From assembly GCF_905397275.1 (NCBI RefSeq), contig NZ_CAJPUY010000011.1, forward strand, positions 180,105 through 244,104: DNA of 64,000 nt. Direction: 5' to 3'. Position 1 is the first letter of the stretch. Each line of letters begins with the position of its first letter. The position numbers and the translations under genes were made by a program. The DNA is from Cupriavidus yeoncheonensis. Lineage in GTDB: Bacteria > Pseudomonadota > Gammaproteobacteria > Burkholderiales > Burkholderiaceae. Positions 25,337-35,225 of this stretch are shown one piece after another. The notes beneath the pieces were generated by a model. The model was not told the DNA's origin. It did not search any database and was given only the letters and a program-made list of their open reading frames with translations.

Positions 25337-26467
25337 ATGACGCAATCCAAGACGGGCGCGCTGGCCGGCATCCGCGTGGTCGACCTGTCGCGCATCCTGG
25401 GCGGCCCGTACTGCGGCCAGATCCTCGGGGATCACGGCGCCGACGTGCTGAAGATCGAACCGCCGCAGGGCGACGACACGCGCACCTGGGGCCCCCCCTT
25501 CAAGGACGGCGTGGCGTCGTACTACTTCGGGCTGAACCGCAACAAGCGCGTGATGAAGCTGGACCTCACGACCGAGGCTGACCGCAGCGTGCTGCTCGCG
25601 CTGCTCGAAGACGCGGACGTGCTCGTCGAGAACTTCAAGACCGGCACCATGGAGAAGTGGGGGCTCGGCTTCGACACGCTGTCGGCGCGCTTCCCGCGGC
25701 TGGTGCATTGCCGAGTCTCGGGCTTTGGTGCGGACGGTCCGCTCGGTGGCCTGCCTGGCTATGACGCCGCCGTGCAGGCCATGGCCGGGCTCATGAGCAT
25801 CAACGGCGAGGCGGATGGCGATGCCTTGCGCGTCGGGCTGCCGGTCGTCGACATGGTGACGGGCATGAATGCAGCGCTGGGCGTGCTGCTGGCGCTGCAG
25901 GAGCGCGAACGCAGCGGGCGCGGGCAGTTCGTCGAAGCGGCACTGTATGATTCCGGCCTGTCGCTGCTGCATCCGCATGCGGCGAACTGGTTCATGAATG
26001 GCAAGACGCCGGTGCGGACCGGGAATGCCCATCCGAATATCTATCCGTACGACACGGTTGCCACGGGCACGGATCCGATCTTCCTTGCCGTAGGCAATGA
26101 CCGGCAATTCCGCATTCTCTGCGAATACTTGCAGGTGCCTGCATTGGCCGATGACGAGCGCTATGCCACCGCCGGGGCGCGGTCGGTCAATCGCGTCGCC
26201 CTGAAGGCCGAGCTCGAAGCGCGGATGCGCGAGATGGATGGCAAGGTCCTGGCCGATACGCTCGTCGCCGCGGGCGTGCCGTGCGCGCCGGTGCTGTCGG
26301 TGCCGGATGCCTTGCAGCATCCGCATACCGTGCATCGCGAGATGGTGGTGGAGATGGACGGCGGCTATCGCGGATTGGGCGCGCCGGTCAAGCTGAGCCG
26401 GACGCCCGCGACATATCGGTTTACGCCGCTGACGGAAGGGGACCAGTTCCTGCCGAAGGAAGATTGA
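25337..26467 (+). CDS. Class III (CaiB/BaiF) CoA-transferase
   Basis: A 376-residue enzyme of the class III family, which moves CoA between carboxylic acids through an enzyme-bound anhydride. It shows LAGIRVVDLSRILGGPYCGQ at the start, NRNKRVMKLDL, and the likely catalytic Asp172 in VVDMVTGMNAALG (position 169 in formyl-CoA transferase). The start at 25337 follows AAGGAGCG and overlaps nothing. It is 14 bases after the Bug gene and completes the operon. The acid handled is unknown; succinyl-CoA is a usual donor in related degradation routes. Confidence 0.9.
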   Translation: MTQSKTGALAGIRVVDLSRILGGPYCGQILGDHGADVLKIEPPQGDDTRTWGPPFKDGVASYYFGLNRNKRVMKLDLTTEADRSVLLALLEDADVLVENFKTGTMEKWGLGFDTLSARFPRLVHCRVSGFGADGPLGGLPGYDAAVQAMAGLMSINGEADGDALRVGLPVVDMVTGMNAALGVLLALQERERSGRGQFVEAALYDSGLSLLHPHAANWFMNGKTPVRTGNAHPNIYPYDTVATGTDPIFLAVGNDRQFRILCEYLQVPALADDERYATAGARSVNRVALKAELEARMREMDGKVLADTLVAAGVPCAPVLSVPDALQHPHTVHREMVVEMDGGYRGLGAPVKLSRTPATYRFTPLTEGDQFLPKED

Positions 26468-26540
26468 AACGGTTCCGGGGGCCGTCCACGACTGCATGGA
26501 TCGCGTGGATGGCACCCCCCAATTCAATCCAAGCACCAGT

Positions 26541-27521
26541 TCACTGCATCTGGATATTGCCGCGCTTCACGACCGCGCGCCACTTGACCAGATCCGCGGA
26601 CAGTACGGACGCCACCCGCTCCGGGCTGCCTCCCAGCGGGCTGGCACCCATCTCCGTAAAGACCTTCACGATTTCCGGATCGGCCACTACGTTGTTGATC
26701 GCGACATTCATCCTGCGGACGATGTCGTTCGGCGTTCCTTTCGGCGCCAGGACCGCGAACCAGGTGGACGACTGCAACGAAGGAAAGCCAAGCTCGGCCG
26801 TGGTCGGTACGTCTGGCAGCGCTGGCGATCGCCTGGTGGACATGATGGCCAGTGCCCTGACCTTGTTGGCCTTCACCTGGCCGACGATGCCGGGAACCAG
26901 CTGGAACATGGCCTGGATGTCATTGGCCAGCAGGTTGGTGGTGGCGGTACCCGGCGCACTGTACGGGACATGCGTCATCTCCGCCCCGGTCTCGCGATCG
27001 AACAGCTCGCCCGCAAGATGCATGGAACTCCCGTTGCCGGAGCTGCCATAGTTCAGTTCCCCCTTGTGTGATCTGGCATAGGCAATGAAGTCCTGCAGCG
27101 ACTTCACCGGCAGGCTGCTGTTCACCACCAGAATATTCGGTACGTCCGCAATCAGGGCCACGGGTTCGAAGCTTGTCTGCGGGTTGAACGGAAGATTCCG
27201 GTACAGGCTTGGATTGACCGCCAGCGTGCCGGCCCATGACAGCAGGAAGGTGTATCCGTTCGGGGCCGCCGAAGCCGCCGCGCCGGCACCGATATTGCCG
27301 TTGGCGCCGCCGCGGTTGTCCACGATCACCGACGTATTCAGCTCCTTCTTGAGGCGCTGCGCGAGGACTCGCGCAATCGTGTCGCCGGTCCCGCTCCCGC
27401 CCGGAGCGGGGACGATCAGCATGATCGGCCTGGACGGCTCCGGCCATGTTTCGGCGATGCTGGTGTGACTGGCAGAGAGTACGGCTGCTACAGCGCCAAT
27501 CCTGATGAGATGCTTCAGCAT
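26541..27521 (-). CDS. Bug/TctC-family periplasmic solute receptor
   Basis: A 326-residue receptor with a signal peptide (residues 1-24) and marks such as WPEPSRPIMLIVPAPGGSGT, VDNRGGANGNIGAGAAASA, YRNLPFNPQTSFEPV, MTHVPYSAPGTATTNLLA and LPDVPTTAELG. The ribosome-binding site is GGAG. It is the third gene of a minus-strand operon with a UroD-like protein and a cupin, and probably binds the substrate of those enzymes. It is convergent with the CoA-transferase gene. Confidence 0.92.
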   Translation of the reverse strand: MLKHLIRIGAVAAVLSASHTSIAETWPEPSRPIMLIVPAPGGSGTGDTIARVLAQRLKKELNTSVIVDNRGGANGNIGAGAAASAAPNGYTFLLSWAGTLAVNPSLYRNLPFNPQTSFEPVALIADVPNILVVNSSLPVKSLQDFIAYARSHKGELNYGSSGNGSSMHLAGELFDRETGAEMTHVPYSAPGTATTNLLANDIQAMFQLVPGIVGQVKANKVRALAIMSTRRSPALPDVPTTAELGFPSLQSSTWFAVLAPKGTPNDIVRRMNVAINNVVADPEIVKVFTEMGASPLGGSPERVASVLSADLVKWRAVVKRGNIQMQ

Positions 27522-27571
27522 TTCATTCTCCGTAGATAACCTGGCGATACCGGCGGCGATGCGTCGAACGC

Positions 27572-28576
27572 TTATGCCGCCTGGGCTTCAGCAAGCTGCG
27601 CGGCATCCAGTACCGCTTGAATGGAGGCATCGGACGTCGCTACCGGCAGCACGCAGCCCGGTCCGATAATGAGTTTCCGGCCACCTGTCTGGGCACAGGC
27701 ATCCTGGACTTCATGGGTGATGGCGCCTCGTCCCCCGTGCAGCAGCGTATGGTGTTCATTCAGTCCGCCGACAAGCACGCCGGGGAAATGCCGCCTGGCA
27801 CGCCTCAGGTCGGGGTCCGTCAGCCGGTCATGCCAGTTGAACAACTCGACGGGGTAGTCCGACAGCAGATTGAACATGATGTCGTCGCCATGGGCATGCA
27901 GCATGTTCGCGCGGCACTGGCCGCGAATGGCATCAAGGATCTCCAGATCGTATTTCTTCCCGAACCGTTCATACTCGGCGGTCGTCAGCAGGCGGTGCGA
28001 TGCCAGCTGCGTAGCGAAGAAAATCCCGTGCGCGCCCGCGCGTATCGCTTCAAGGCAGAAGCCGATGGTGACATCGGTGATGACGCGCAGCGCTGCATCG
28101 ACGGCTTCCGGATGGCACCTGATGTCGGCAAACAATCGCTCGGTTGCGAGCTTGCGCGCCGTGGTGAGCGGACTGAAAACAGTCTGCAGGATGGGTACCG
28201 CGCCCCCGAGATTCCGCGCTGTCTGCGCGAGCGCGAAGTTCTGTTGCCCGTAAGCCCCGAGTCGCGGATCTATCGGGCGAATCCTTTCCCAGTCCTCGGT
28301 CCTCCTGACGACAGGCTCGGTCACGATCCGTGCGCCATTGGCGGCGCCCGCATAGGCGGTCTTCGCGCCCCAGTCCTCCACGCCATACGTACCGGGCGGC
28401 ATGAACTTGAGCAGGTCGAACTGCCACTTCTGTTGCCACTCCAGGGTCAGGCGCGTCAGCTTGCCCGCATCCATGTCGTCCACGGGAAAATGGCGCCAGA
28501 GTGCGACCGGCACTCTGTCGGCAAACTCTCCGCGCAAGGTTGCCTCAAGGCGCCGCCAATGGTTCATGGTGTTCAT
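27572..28576 (-). CDS. Uroporphyrinogen decarboxylase-like protein
   Basis: A 334-residue protein of the UroD/MtaA superfamily, a TIM-barrel group that includes haem-pathway decarboxylases and methyl-corrinoid:CoM or demethylase enzymes. It is not the haem gene: the context is catabolic and the true HemE sequence marks are missing. The barrel end has HAHGDDIMFNLLSDYPVELF and a GPGCVLPVATSDASI loop typical of the methyltransferase-like members; the metal-binding HxCG motif of corrinoid methyltransferases is altered to HAHG. The start follows AAGGAGG. It lies between the cupin and Bug genes. No corrinoid-protein gene is seen here, so the reaction is open. Confidence 0.8.
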   Translation of the reverse strand: MNTMNHWRRLEATLRGEFADRVPVALWRHFPVDDMDAGKLTRLTLEWQQKWQFDLLKFMPPGTYGVEDWGAKTAYAGAANGARIVTEPVVRRTEDWERIRPIDPRLGAYGQQNFALAQTARNLGGAVPILQTVFSPLTTARKLATERLFADIRCHPEAVDAALRVITDVTIGFCLEAIRAGAHGIFFATQLASHRLLTTAEYERFGKKYDLEILDAIRGQCRANMLHAHGDDIMFNLLSDYPVELFNWHDRLTDPDLRRARRHFPGVLVGGLNEHHTLLHGGRGAITHEVQDACAQTGGRKLIIGPGCVLPVATSDASIQAVLDAAQLAEAQAA

Positions 28577-28587
28577 GTCGCGCCTCC

Positions 28588-29133
28588 TTATGCGGCCGCC
28601 GTCTCGACGACGGGCAGCACGTGATTGATGCCGCTGGACATCTCTGAAGTCGCGACGCCATAGATGTGCACGGAAATGGCGGTGCCGGGCCGTGCGTTTC
28701 CGACGCGATGAATCAGATGGAGGCCAGCCGTACCGCTGCTGCCCTCGCCGACCTGCCGGCAAGCGCTGCCGGCAGGGACTGCTGCCGCGCCATCGGGGTC
28801 GTACGCGAAGAATTCCTCCAGCAGTTCCCCTTCGACGACGCAGAGCGCGCACCACGTGTGATGCGCATGGACAGGGCTGTGCTGTCCCTGCGTCCAGACC
28901 AGCGCGACGATGGTGTAGCGGTCCGCCGCATCGCTGTGCAGGACATGGCGCGCATAGCCTTCGTCGCCGGGCTGGCACATCGGCCGGGGCAGCCAGTTGC
29001 CGTCCGGGAACGCGTCGCGAATCATCCGCTGGATGACGCGAGGATCAAAACACGCTTCGGAAGCCAGCAGTGAGTCGATAGCGCTGGCGAGGCTGGCGAT
29101 TCGCGATGTGGGCTCTTCGATGATTCTCGTCAT
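28588..29133 (-). CDS. Cysteine-dioxygenase-like cupin
   Basis: A 181-residue cupin with the three-histidine iron site of thiol dioxygenases: H89 and H91 in HSPVHAHHTWC and H142 in LIHRVGN, plus the S154-H156-Y158 set in SVHIY that matches the Ser-His-Tyr triad of cysteine and 3-mercaptopropionate dioxygenases. Such enzymes add O2 to a thiol to make a sulphinate. Cys95 falls where the family has Gly or the crosslinking Cys; that alignment is approximate. It starts the operon that continues with the UroD-like and Bug genes, divergent from a LysR gene, so a sulphur-containing or other small acid may be the substrate of the system. Confidence 0.8.
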   Translation of the reverse strand: MTRIIEEPTSRIASLASAIDSLLASEACFDPRVIQRMIRDAFPDGNWLPRPMCQPGDEGYARHVLHSDAADRYTIVALVWTQGQHSPVHAHHTWCALCVVEGELLEEFFAYDPDGAAAVPAGSACRQVGEGSSGTAGLHLIHRVGNARPGTAISVHIYGVATSEMSSGINHVLPVVETAAA

Positions 29134-29187
29134 ACATCTCTTCCCGTATTTGCGTTTCTCAAAGGCTCGAACAGAATGGTGGCTGTC

Positions 29188-29205
29188 CGAACTTTGGCGA
29201 ACTTT
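29188..29205. promoter_or_regulatory. Direct repeats between divergent cupin and LysR genes
   Basis: CGAACTTT occurs twice, 10 bases apart, one helical turn, within the 126-base gap that must hold both divergent promoters. This could be a regulator-binding site. Confidence 0.35.
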
Positions 29206-29259
29206 CGCGTAATCGTGCGGTACTGACAAACGAGTTGTTCCAACACCAGGGTTTGAGAA

Positions 29260-30192
29260 ATGCAAAAGCTGATGCATTGCAGCATCATGGATCTGAGGCT
29301 TCTCGTCGCCGTGGCGGACGCGGGCAACATGTCGAAGGGCGGCTCGGCTTGCTTCCTTGCGCCGTCGAGCGCGAGCCTGCGCATCAAGCATCTGGAGCAG
29401 ATCGTCGGAACACGGCTGTTCCGGCGCGAAGCGCGCGGCGTTTCCCTGACCCGGGCGGGCCAGATCATGGTCGACCACTGCCGACGCTGCCTGACGGAAA
29501 TCGAGCAGATGCAGGCCAGCCTGACGCCGTTCTCGGAAGACGTGCATGCCCAGCTTGTCCTCTACGCCAACAGCAGCGCCATAGCATCGTTCCTGCCGGG
29601 CGACCTGCAGGGCTTCCTGCAGTCCCATCCCAAGGCGAGAATCACGCTGGAGGAGCACCTCAGCCGGGACGTACTGGTCGCCGTGGTTGAAGGGCGCGCG
29701 GATATCGGAATCCTGACAAGGGACGAGCCACATCCAGACCTGGTCTACTACCCGTACCACGAAGACGAGATCGTCCTGCTCCTGGCCGAATCCCAGTCGT
29801 GGAAAAAGAAAGCGCCGGTCGCGTTCCTCGACTGCCTGGCCTTCCCCTTTGTCAGCCAGCAGAACGGCTCCGCCATTCATTCCTTCCTGCTCAGCAAGGC
29901 GAGCGAGCAAGGCAGGCGCGTCGACGTAAGGATCCAGGTAGCCGGCTTCGCCGCGGTGGCATCGATGGTGCGGTCGGGAGTGGGCGTGGCGATCGTCCCG
30001 CGCTCAGCCCTGGCGGCGATCAATGTGGAAGGCCTGCGTGTCGTGGCACTGAGCGACGCCTGGGCCAGGCGGACGCTCAGCCTTTGTGTGCGACGGGATG
30101 TCCTTGGATCAAGGAACTATGTGACCGCTCTTGTGGACGTGCTTCGGCAAAGCGGCGATGTGAGCATCGAAGTTGTGAATTCACAGCGCTAG
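29260..30192 (+). CDS. LysR family transcriptional regulator
   Basis: A 310-residue LysR protein. The helix-turn-helix (residues about 22-50, NMSKGGSACFLAPSSASLRIKHLE) is followed by the ligand domain with MVRSGVGVAIVPRSALAAI. A second ATG at residue 5 and a third at residue 10 are possible starts; the first was kept because no ribosome-binding site decides. It is divergent from the cupin/UroD-like/Bug operon and is the likely regulator of it. Confidence 0.9.
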   Translation: MQKLMHCSIMDLRLLVAVADAGNMSKGGSACFLAPSSASLRIKHLEQIVGTRLFRREARGVSLTRAGQIMVDHCRRCLTEIEQMQASLTPFSEDVHAQLVLYANSSAIASFLPGDLQGFLQSHPKARITLEEHLSRDVLVAVVEGRADIGILTRDEPHPDLVYYPYHEDEIVLLLAESQSWKKKAPVAFLDCLAFPFVSQQNGSAIHSFLLSKASEQGRRVDVRIQVAGFAAVASMVRSGVGVAIVPRSALAAINVEGLRVVALSDAWARRTLSLCVRRDVLGSRNYVTALVDVLRQSGDVSIEVVNSQR

Positions 30193-30332
30193 GCATTGTC
30201 GCCACGCGGTCGTTCGGGCTACGGCCGGAACACCCGGATGACTGAGCCGCGCGCAGCGCAGCAGTAGGCGATGATGCGAGAGGTCGCCGGCTGCGCCGGC
30301 GAAACAGCCGCACCCGCCAGGCACGAAAGCCA

Positions 30333-31103
30333 TCAAAACAACGTATACCCTCCGTCAATCACAAACGTATCCCCCGTGTGATACCCCGAAGCCGAACTCA
30401 TCAGATACACCGCGATACCCGCGAAGTCGGAACCCTCGCCCCAGCGCCGCATCGGCACGCGCTTTCCGACCATTTCCTGAAAGGTCGTATTCGCCTGCGC
30501 ATTGGCGGTCATTTCCGTCTTGATCCACCCCGGCAGCACCGAGTGCGCGCGAATGCCGTGCCGCGCATATTCCACCGAAAGCCCGCGCATCATCGAAATC
30601 AGCCCGCCCTTGGTGGCCGCGTAATGCTCGTTGCGCGCCGCGCCCTCGATGGCGGCCACAGAGGCGGTGCCAACCAGCACACCGCCATTTCCCTGCGCCA
30701 GCAACTGCCGGGCCGCCGCGCGCAGCGTAAAAAACGCCCCATCCAGGTTGACCCGCAGCACGCGATGCCAGTCCTCCGTACCCATTTCTTCGAACCGCGT
30801 ATCGCGCGCCGAGACCCCGGCATTGGCGAAACAGCCGTCGAGGCGGCCCAGCGCGGCGAGCGTGCCATCCATGGCCGCGGCGACGGAAGATTCATTGCCG
30901 ACATCGCAGATGGCGGTATGGACCTTGCGCCCATACGGGGCCAGCCGCTCGGCGGCGGCGGCATTCTTCTGCGCGTTGGTACCCCAGATCGCGACATCGG
31001 CACCGGCCTGGGCCAGGCCCTCGGCCATGCCGAGGCCGATGCCGCCGTTACCGCCGGTTATCAGCGCCACCTTGCCGGTGAGGTCGAATGGGGTGAAAGG
31101 CAT
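30333..31103 (-). CDS. Short-chain dehydrogenase/reductase
   Basis: A 256-residue classical SDR. It shows the cofactor motif TGGNGGIGLGMA (residues 16-27), NAGVS, the catalytic Ser in VGTASVAAIEG, and YAATKGG with the Tyr-x3-Lys pair. Asn in RVNLDGAF completes the tetrad. The start follows AAAGGAGA. It would reduce a carbonyl or oxidise an alcohol with NAD(P)H; the substrate is unknown. It is 125 bases downstream of the lactate permease gene on the same strand, so it could be the last gene of the lactate operon, but there is room for its own promoter. Confidence 0.92.
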   Translation of the reverse strand: MPFTPFDLTGKVALITGGNGGIGLGMAEGLAQAGADVAIWGTNAQKNAAAAERLAPYGRKVHTAICDVGNESSVAAAMDGTLAALGRLDGCFANAGVSARDTRFEEMGTEDWHRVLRVNLDGAFFTLRAAARQLLAQGNGGVLVGTASVAAIEGAARNEHYAATKGGLISMMRGLSVEYARHGIRAHSVLPGWIKTEMTANAQANTTFQEMVGKRVPMRRWGEGSDFAGIAVYLMSSASGYHTGDTFVIDGGYTLF

Positions 31104-31228
31104 GATCTGTCTCCTTTGAGGATGGATGAGCCCGGCCCTTGTCTGCGGGCGGATCAGATCATGCTAAGAGGCCGCCTTGCCGGCGGGCATCGTCGGATAC
31201 GACGAAACCCGCCTGCGGCCGGAGCGGC

Positions 31229-32950
31229 TTAGCCCGGGATCATCCCGGGCAGCACATAGGCCTGCACCACGGTGATGATGCCGATGATCACCGCGAACAG
31301 CAGGCTGTGCTTGACGGTGAAGCGGAACAGCTCTGACTCCTTGCCCACCAGCCCGGTCGCCGCGCAGGCCACCGCGATCGATTGCGGCGAGATCATCTTG
31401 GCCGTCACGCCACCCGTGGTGTTGGCCGCGACCAGCAGCGTGTCCGACACACCGATCTGGTGCGCCGTGGTGTTCTGCAGCGAGCAGAACAGCGCGTTCG
31501 ACGACGTGTCCGAGCCCGTCAGGAACACGCCCAGCCAGCCCAGGAACGGCGAGAAGAACGGGAAGGCCGCGCCTGTACCCGCAAGCAGCAGTGCCAGCGT
31601 GGACGACATGCCCGAGTAGTTGGCTACGAACGCAAACGCCAGCACCAGGCCGATCGACAGGATCGGGCGGCGCAGTTCCACCAGCGTTTCACCGAAGGTC
31701 GACACCAGGTCGCGCGGCTTCATGCGCAGCAGCACGGCCGAGATCAGCGCGGTCAGCAGAATGGCGGTGCCGACGGCAGACAGCAGGTCGAGCTTGAGCA
31801 CGGCTTCATACGGCTTGGGCGAGGCCACGATCGGCGCGGCCTTGACGACCAGCTGGTCCAGCCCCGGCACCTTGAACTTCAGCACCGTGCCGGCCAGCGT
31901 ACCGTTGCCCGCGAACAGCGCCTTGAACGGCTGCAGGCTCCACACCGTGACGATGGCCGTCAGGATGCCGAACGGCGCCCACGCGCGGATCGTCTGCGCA
32001 GCGGTGTACGGGGACTTGCGCTTGCCGCCGTTTTGCCCGCCGTTCTGCACGCCGTTGCTGAAGCCGCCGCCGCCGAACGCCGACATCGCCATGGTGCCGC
32101 CGCCCACATTGCCGCCCGCGCGCTGCGAGGCGCTGCGTGGCTTCCACACCTTCAGGAACGCAGCCAGCGACACCAGGCTGACCAGCGCCGAGGTAATGTC
32201 CGGCAGCTCGGGCCCGATATGGTTCGACGTGAAGTACTGCGTCACGGCAAAGCTGGCACCCGTCACCAGCGCGGCCGGCCACGTTTCGCGCACGCCCTTG
32301 GCGCCGTCCATCATGAACACCAGCCAGAACGGCACCATCAGCGACAGCAGCGGAAGCTGGCGGCCCGCCATCGCGCCGATGTGCATCGCGTCGATGCCCG
32401 TTACCTGCCCGGCCACGATGATGGGAATACCCATCGCACCGAAGGCCACCGGCGCGGTGTTGGCGATCAGGCAGAGGCCTGCGGCATAGAGCGGATTGAA
32501 GCCCAGCCCCACCAGCAGCGCGGCGGTAATGGCCACCGGTGCGCCGAAGCCGGCCGCGCCTTCCAGGAATGCGCCGAAGGCAAAGCCGATCAGCAGCATC
32601 TGCAGCCGCTGGTCATCGGTGATCGACAGCACCGACGCGCGGATCACGTCGAACTGTCCGGTCTTGACCACGATCTTGTACAGGAACACCGCGGTCACGA
32701 TGATCCACGCAATCGGCCACAGGCCATAGGCAAAGCCGAAGCCCGCCGCCGCCAGCGCCTGCTGCGCCGGCATGCCATACGCGAAGATCGCCACGCCCAG
32801 CGAGAGCAGCAGCGTCACCGCCGCGGCCACATGGCCCTTCAGGCGGAACAACGCCAGGGCCACGAAGAAGAAAAGGATGGGAATGGCTGCCGCCAGGGCG
32901 GACAGCCAGAGGCTGCCCAGCGGCGTATAGATTTGGGTCCAGGGTTGCAT
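31229..32950 (-). CDS. lldP: L-lactate permease (LctP family)
   Basis: A 573-residue polytopic membrane protein of the lactate permease family, with about 12-14 membrane segments. Typical stretches are [36 protein letters not shown], and near the C terminus [20 protein letters not shown] and [21 protein letters not shown] Gly/Asn-rich insert around residues 285-310 lies in a loop. The start follows CAGGAGA. It is downstream of lutB in the same orientation and would supply L-lactate (or glycolate) to the Lut enzyme complex. Confidence 0.93.
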   Translation of the reverse strand: MQPWTQIYTPLGSLWLSALAAAIPILFFFVALALFRLKGHVAAAVTLLLSLGVAIFAYGMPAQQALAAAGFGFAYGLWPIAWIIVTAVFLYKIVVKTGQFDVIRASVLSITDDQRLQMLLIGFAFGAFLEGAAGFGAPVAITAALLVGLGFNPLYAAGLCLIANTAPVAFGAMGIPIIVAGQVTGIDAMHIGAMAGRQLPLLSLMVPFWLVFMMDGAKGVRETWPAALVTGASFAVTQYFTSNHIGPELPDITSALVSLVSLAAFLKVWKPRSASQRAGGNVGGGTMAMSAFGGGGFSNGVQNGGQNGGKRKSPYTAAQTIRAWAPFGILTAIVTVWSLQPFKALFAGNGTLAGTVLKFKVPGLDQLVVKAAPIVASPKPYEAVLKLDLLSAVGTAILLTALISAVLLRMKPRDLVSTFGETLVELRRPILSIGLVLAFAFVANYSGMSSTLALLLAGTGAAFPFFSPFLGWLGVFLTGSDTSSNALFCSLQNTTAHQIGVSDTLLVAANTTGGVTAKMISPQSIAVACAATGLVGKESELFRFTVKHSLLFAVIIGIITVVQAYVLPGMIPG

Positions 32951-33033
32951 GCTCGGTCTCCTGCTTGATTGGAGTTTCAGTAGATATTTATTGTTCGGCG
33001 CCTGGCCGATCCGCCTGTCGCGACGGTGTTTTT

Positions 33034-33055
33034 CCTCTCCCGCTTGCGGGAGAGG
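33034..33055. repeat. REP-like palindrome between lutB and the permease gene
   Basis: CCTCTCCCGC-TT-GCGGGAGAGG, a perfect palindrome of the kind that is scattered in great numbers as extragenic repeats through proteobacterial genomes. The run of A on the minus strand after it is not a U-tract terminator for the lut message, but the structure may protect the upstream lutACB mRNA end. Confidence 0.55.
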
Positions 33056-33075
33056 GGAGATGGTCAGCCGGTCTC

Positions 33076-34521
33076 CTACTCCGGCTGCCCCTTTTCTTTC
33101 AACAGATCCGACAAACTCCGCGCCGCGGGCGTCAGAGGCTTCCGATGCTGCGTCCATCCCATCTGCCTCGCCGGCGTCAGCGCACGCAAGCGCGTAGCCG
33201 CCCACCGGAACATGCGATAAGCCTTCGGATGCGAGAACGCCCCGCTCCAGAAGCGCCAGATCAGATGCTCGCCGCGGCTGAACTTGGCGCCCTGGCCACG
33301 CAGCGGATGCGCGACCTGCTCCTCCGGGTCGCGGTTGGCTTCCGTACGCAGGCGCACCAGCAGTTGCGGAATCGGGATGCGCACCGGGCAGACCTCACCG
33401 CATGCGCCGCACAGGCTCGATGCGGTGGGCAGGTCGGCAGTCGCCTCCAGCCCCAGCAGATGGGGCGAGATGATCTTCCCGATCGGTCCCGGATACGTCG
33501 TGCCATACGCATGGCCGCCAATGCGCGTATAGACCGGGCAATGGTTCATGCACGCCCCGCAGCGGATGCACTGCAGCGTCGCGCGCAATTGCGCGTCGGC
33601 ATAGGCCTGCGTGCGGCCGTTGTCGAGCAGCACCAGGTGCACTTCGCGCGGGCCATCGCGCTCGCTTTCGCGGCGCGGGCCGGAGATCAGGTTGAAGTAG
33701 GTCGTGATGGCCTGGCCCGTGGCCGAGCGCGTCAGCAGGCTCGACAGCGGCACGATATGTTCCAGCCGCGCCACCACCTTCTCCATGCCCATGATGGCGA
33801 TATGCACGTCCGGCACCGTGGTCGACAGGCGCCCGTTGCCCTCGTTCTCCACCAGCCACAGCGTGCCCGTATCCGCCGCCGCGAAGTTCACGCCGGACAG
33901 GCCGATATCCGCCTCGACGAAGGCCTGGCGCAAGGCGCGGCGGCCGGTCTGGATCAGCGCGTCCACGTCCTCGGTATAGGGCGTGTCGGGGATGTGCCGC
34001 TCGAACAGCGCGGCGATATCGCCCTTGGTCTTGTGGATCGCCGGCATGACGATGTGCGACGGCTTCTCGCCGGCGAGCTGGACGATGTACTCGCCCATGT
34101 CCGACTCGATGCAGTCCACGCCGCGCTCGGCCAGGTAATGGTTCAGCTCGATTTCCTCGCTGGCCATCGACTTGCCCTTGATCACGCGCTTCGCCTGCTT
34201 CGATTCGGCAATGCGATGGATGATCGCGTTGGCCTCGTCGGCGGTCTCGGCCCAGTGCACCTGCACGCCGGCCGCGGTCAGCTTGCTTTCGAGCTGCACC
34301 AGCAGGTCGGGCAGGTGGGCCAGCGCGTGCTGGCGGATCGCCTCGCCCAGGTCGCGCAGCTGTTCCAGCTCATCGGCATCCGGGAACTGCGCCAGGCGCT
34401 TGCCCTGCAGGAAATCCATCGCGCCGCGAAAGCTCTTGCGCAGCTTGGGGTCGTCCAGCGCCTCGCGGGCGCGCGCCTTGAAGTCCTGCGACGGGACGAA
34501 GTGCAGCGTGCTTTCGCTCAT
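33076..34521 (-). CDS. lutB: Lactate utilization protein LutB (iron-sulphur subunit)
   Basis: A 481-residue iron-sulphur protein. The N-terminal two thirds belong to the LUD domain; residues about 310-370 have two 4Fe-4S motifs ([13 protein letters not shown] and [10 protein letters not shown]). With LutA and LutC it forms the FMN-free oxidation complex for L-lactate to pyruvate in bacteria that lack the flavoprotein LldD. It starts inside the lutC stop codon (ATGA at 34518-34521) and so is translationally coupled. Confidence 0.95.
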   Translation of the reverse strand: MSESTLHFVPSQDFKARAREALDDPKLRKSFRGAMDFLQGKRLAQFPDADELEQLRDLGEAIRQHALAHLPDLLVQLESKLTAAGVQVHWAETADEANAIIHRIAESKQAKRVIKGKSMASEEIELNHYLAERGVDCIESDMGEYIVQLAGEKPSHIVMPAIHKTKGDIAALFERHIPDTPYTEDVDALIQTGRRALRQAFVEADIGLSGVNFAAADTGTLWLVENEGNGRLSTTVPDVHIAIMGMEKVVARLEHIVPLSSLLTRSATGQAITTYFNLISGPRRESERDGPREVHLVLLDNGRTQAYADAQLRATLQCIRCGACMNHCPVYTRIGGHAYGTTYPGPIGKIISPHLLGLEATADLPTASSLCGACGEVCPVRIPIPQLLVRLRTEANRDPEEQVAHPLRGQGAKFSRGEHLIWRFWSGAFSHPKAYRMFRWAATRLRALTPARQMGWTQHRKPLTPAARSLSDLLKEKGQPE

Positions 34522-35225
34522 GCCTGGCTCCCTGCGTTGCTGTCATCGACGATCAGCACCCAGAGCTGGCGCGGACCATGCGCGCCGTAGGCCAGGGTTT
34601 GCTGGATATCGGAAGTCTTGGACGGGCCCGACACCATCACCAGGTTGGTGGGCATGCCATCGCGCCAGCGTTCGGCGCGCGCGGCCGTGTGCAGGTCCGC
34701 ATGCAGCGTGGAGGCATGCACCAGCGCCACATGCAGCGGCGGCACCAGCGATACCGTGCGCGGCGAGCCCGCGTCGGGCGCCAGGATCAGCGTGCCGGTG
34801 GCGGCAATGCCGGAGCGCGCGACCGTGAAGCCGGCATCGACCGTGTCGAACAGTTCGGCCTTCCATTGCTCGATCGGGCGGTCATAGCCGAAGGCTTCGA
34901 CCTGCGCCGGCAAGGCCTGCTTCAACGCCGCGCCGGCCGCTTGCGACGGGTCCAGCAGCAGGCGCCGCACACCGGCCAGCGCGAGCTGGTCCGCGAGCAG
35001 CGCGGGCCATGCTGAAGCGGTGGTGCGCCAGACCTGGGCGTGCGAGGCCTCCAGCGCGGCCTGCATCGATGCGACGCGCTCCTCGAACCCGTTGGCAACG
35101 GGTGCGCGTCCGGCGTAGTGCGCGTCGATACGGCCATCGATCTCCGCCGTGGTCGTGGCACGGGTTGCCGGTGCCGCGGCACGCAGCCGGCCCAGCATGC
35201 GTTCGCGTGCCGTGAGTGCGGTCAT
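34518..35225 (-). CDS. lutC: Lactate utilization protein LutC
   Basis: A 235-residue LUD-domain protein (family DUF162/LutC) with the family stretches GIAATGTLILAPDAGSPRTV, VHASTLHADLHTA and MVSGPSKTSDIQQTLAYGAH. It is the third component of the L-lactate oxidation complex. The start at 35225 overlaps the lutA stop codon (ATGA at 35222-35225), while its own stop overlaps lutB; the order here is A-C-B and not the A-B-C order of Bacillus. Confidence 0.93.
   Translation of the reverse strand: MTALTARERMLGRLRAAAPATRATTTAEIDGRIDAHYAGRAPVANGFEERVASMQAALEASHAQVWRTTASAWPALLADQLALAGVRRLLLDPSQAAGAALKQALPAQVEAFGYDRPIEQWKAELFDTVDAGFTVARSGIAATGTLILAPDAGSPRTVSLVPPLHVALVHASTLHADLHTAARAERWRDGMPTNLVMVSGPSKTSDIQQTLAYGAHGPRQLWVLIVDDSNAGSQA

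Noticed and set aside
27572..28576. UroD-like gene considered as hemE
   Set aside because: It sits in a catabolic operon with a cupin and a Bug receptor and lacks the HemE N-terminal arginine-rich substrate motif.
30284..30302. TCGCCGGC-TGC-GCCGGCGA hairpin between the LysR and SDR genes, considered as a terminator
   Set aside because: No T-tract on either strand; GC-rich short palindromes like this are frequent in such genomes.
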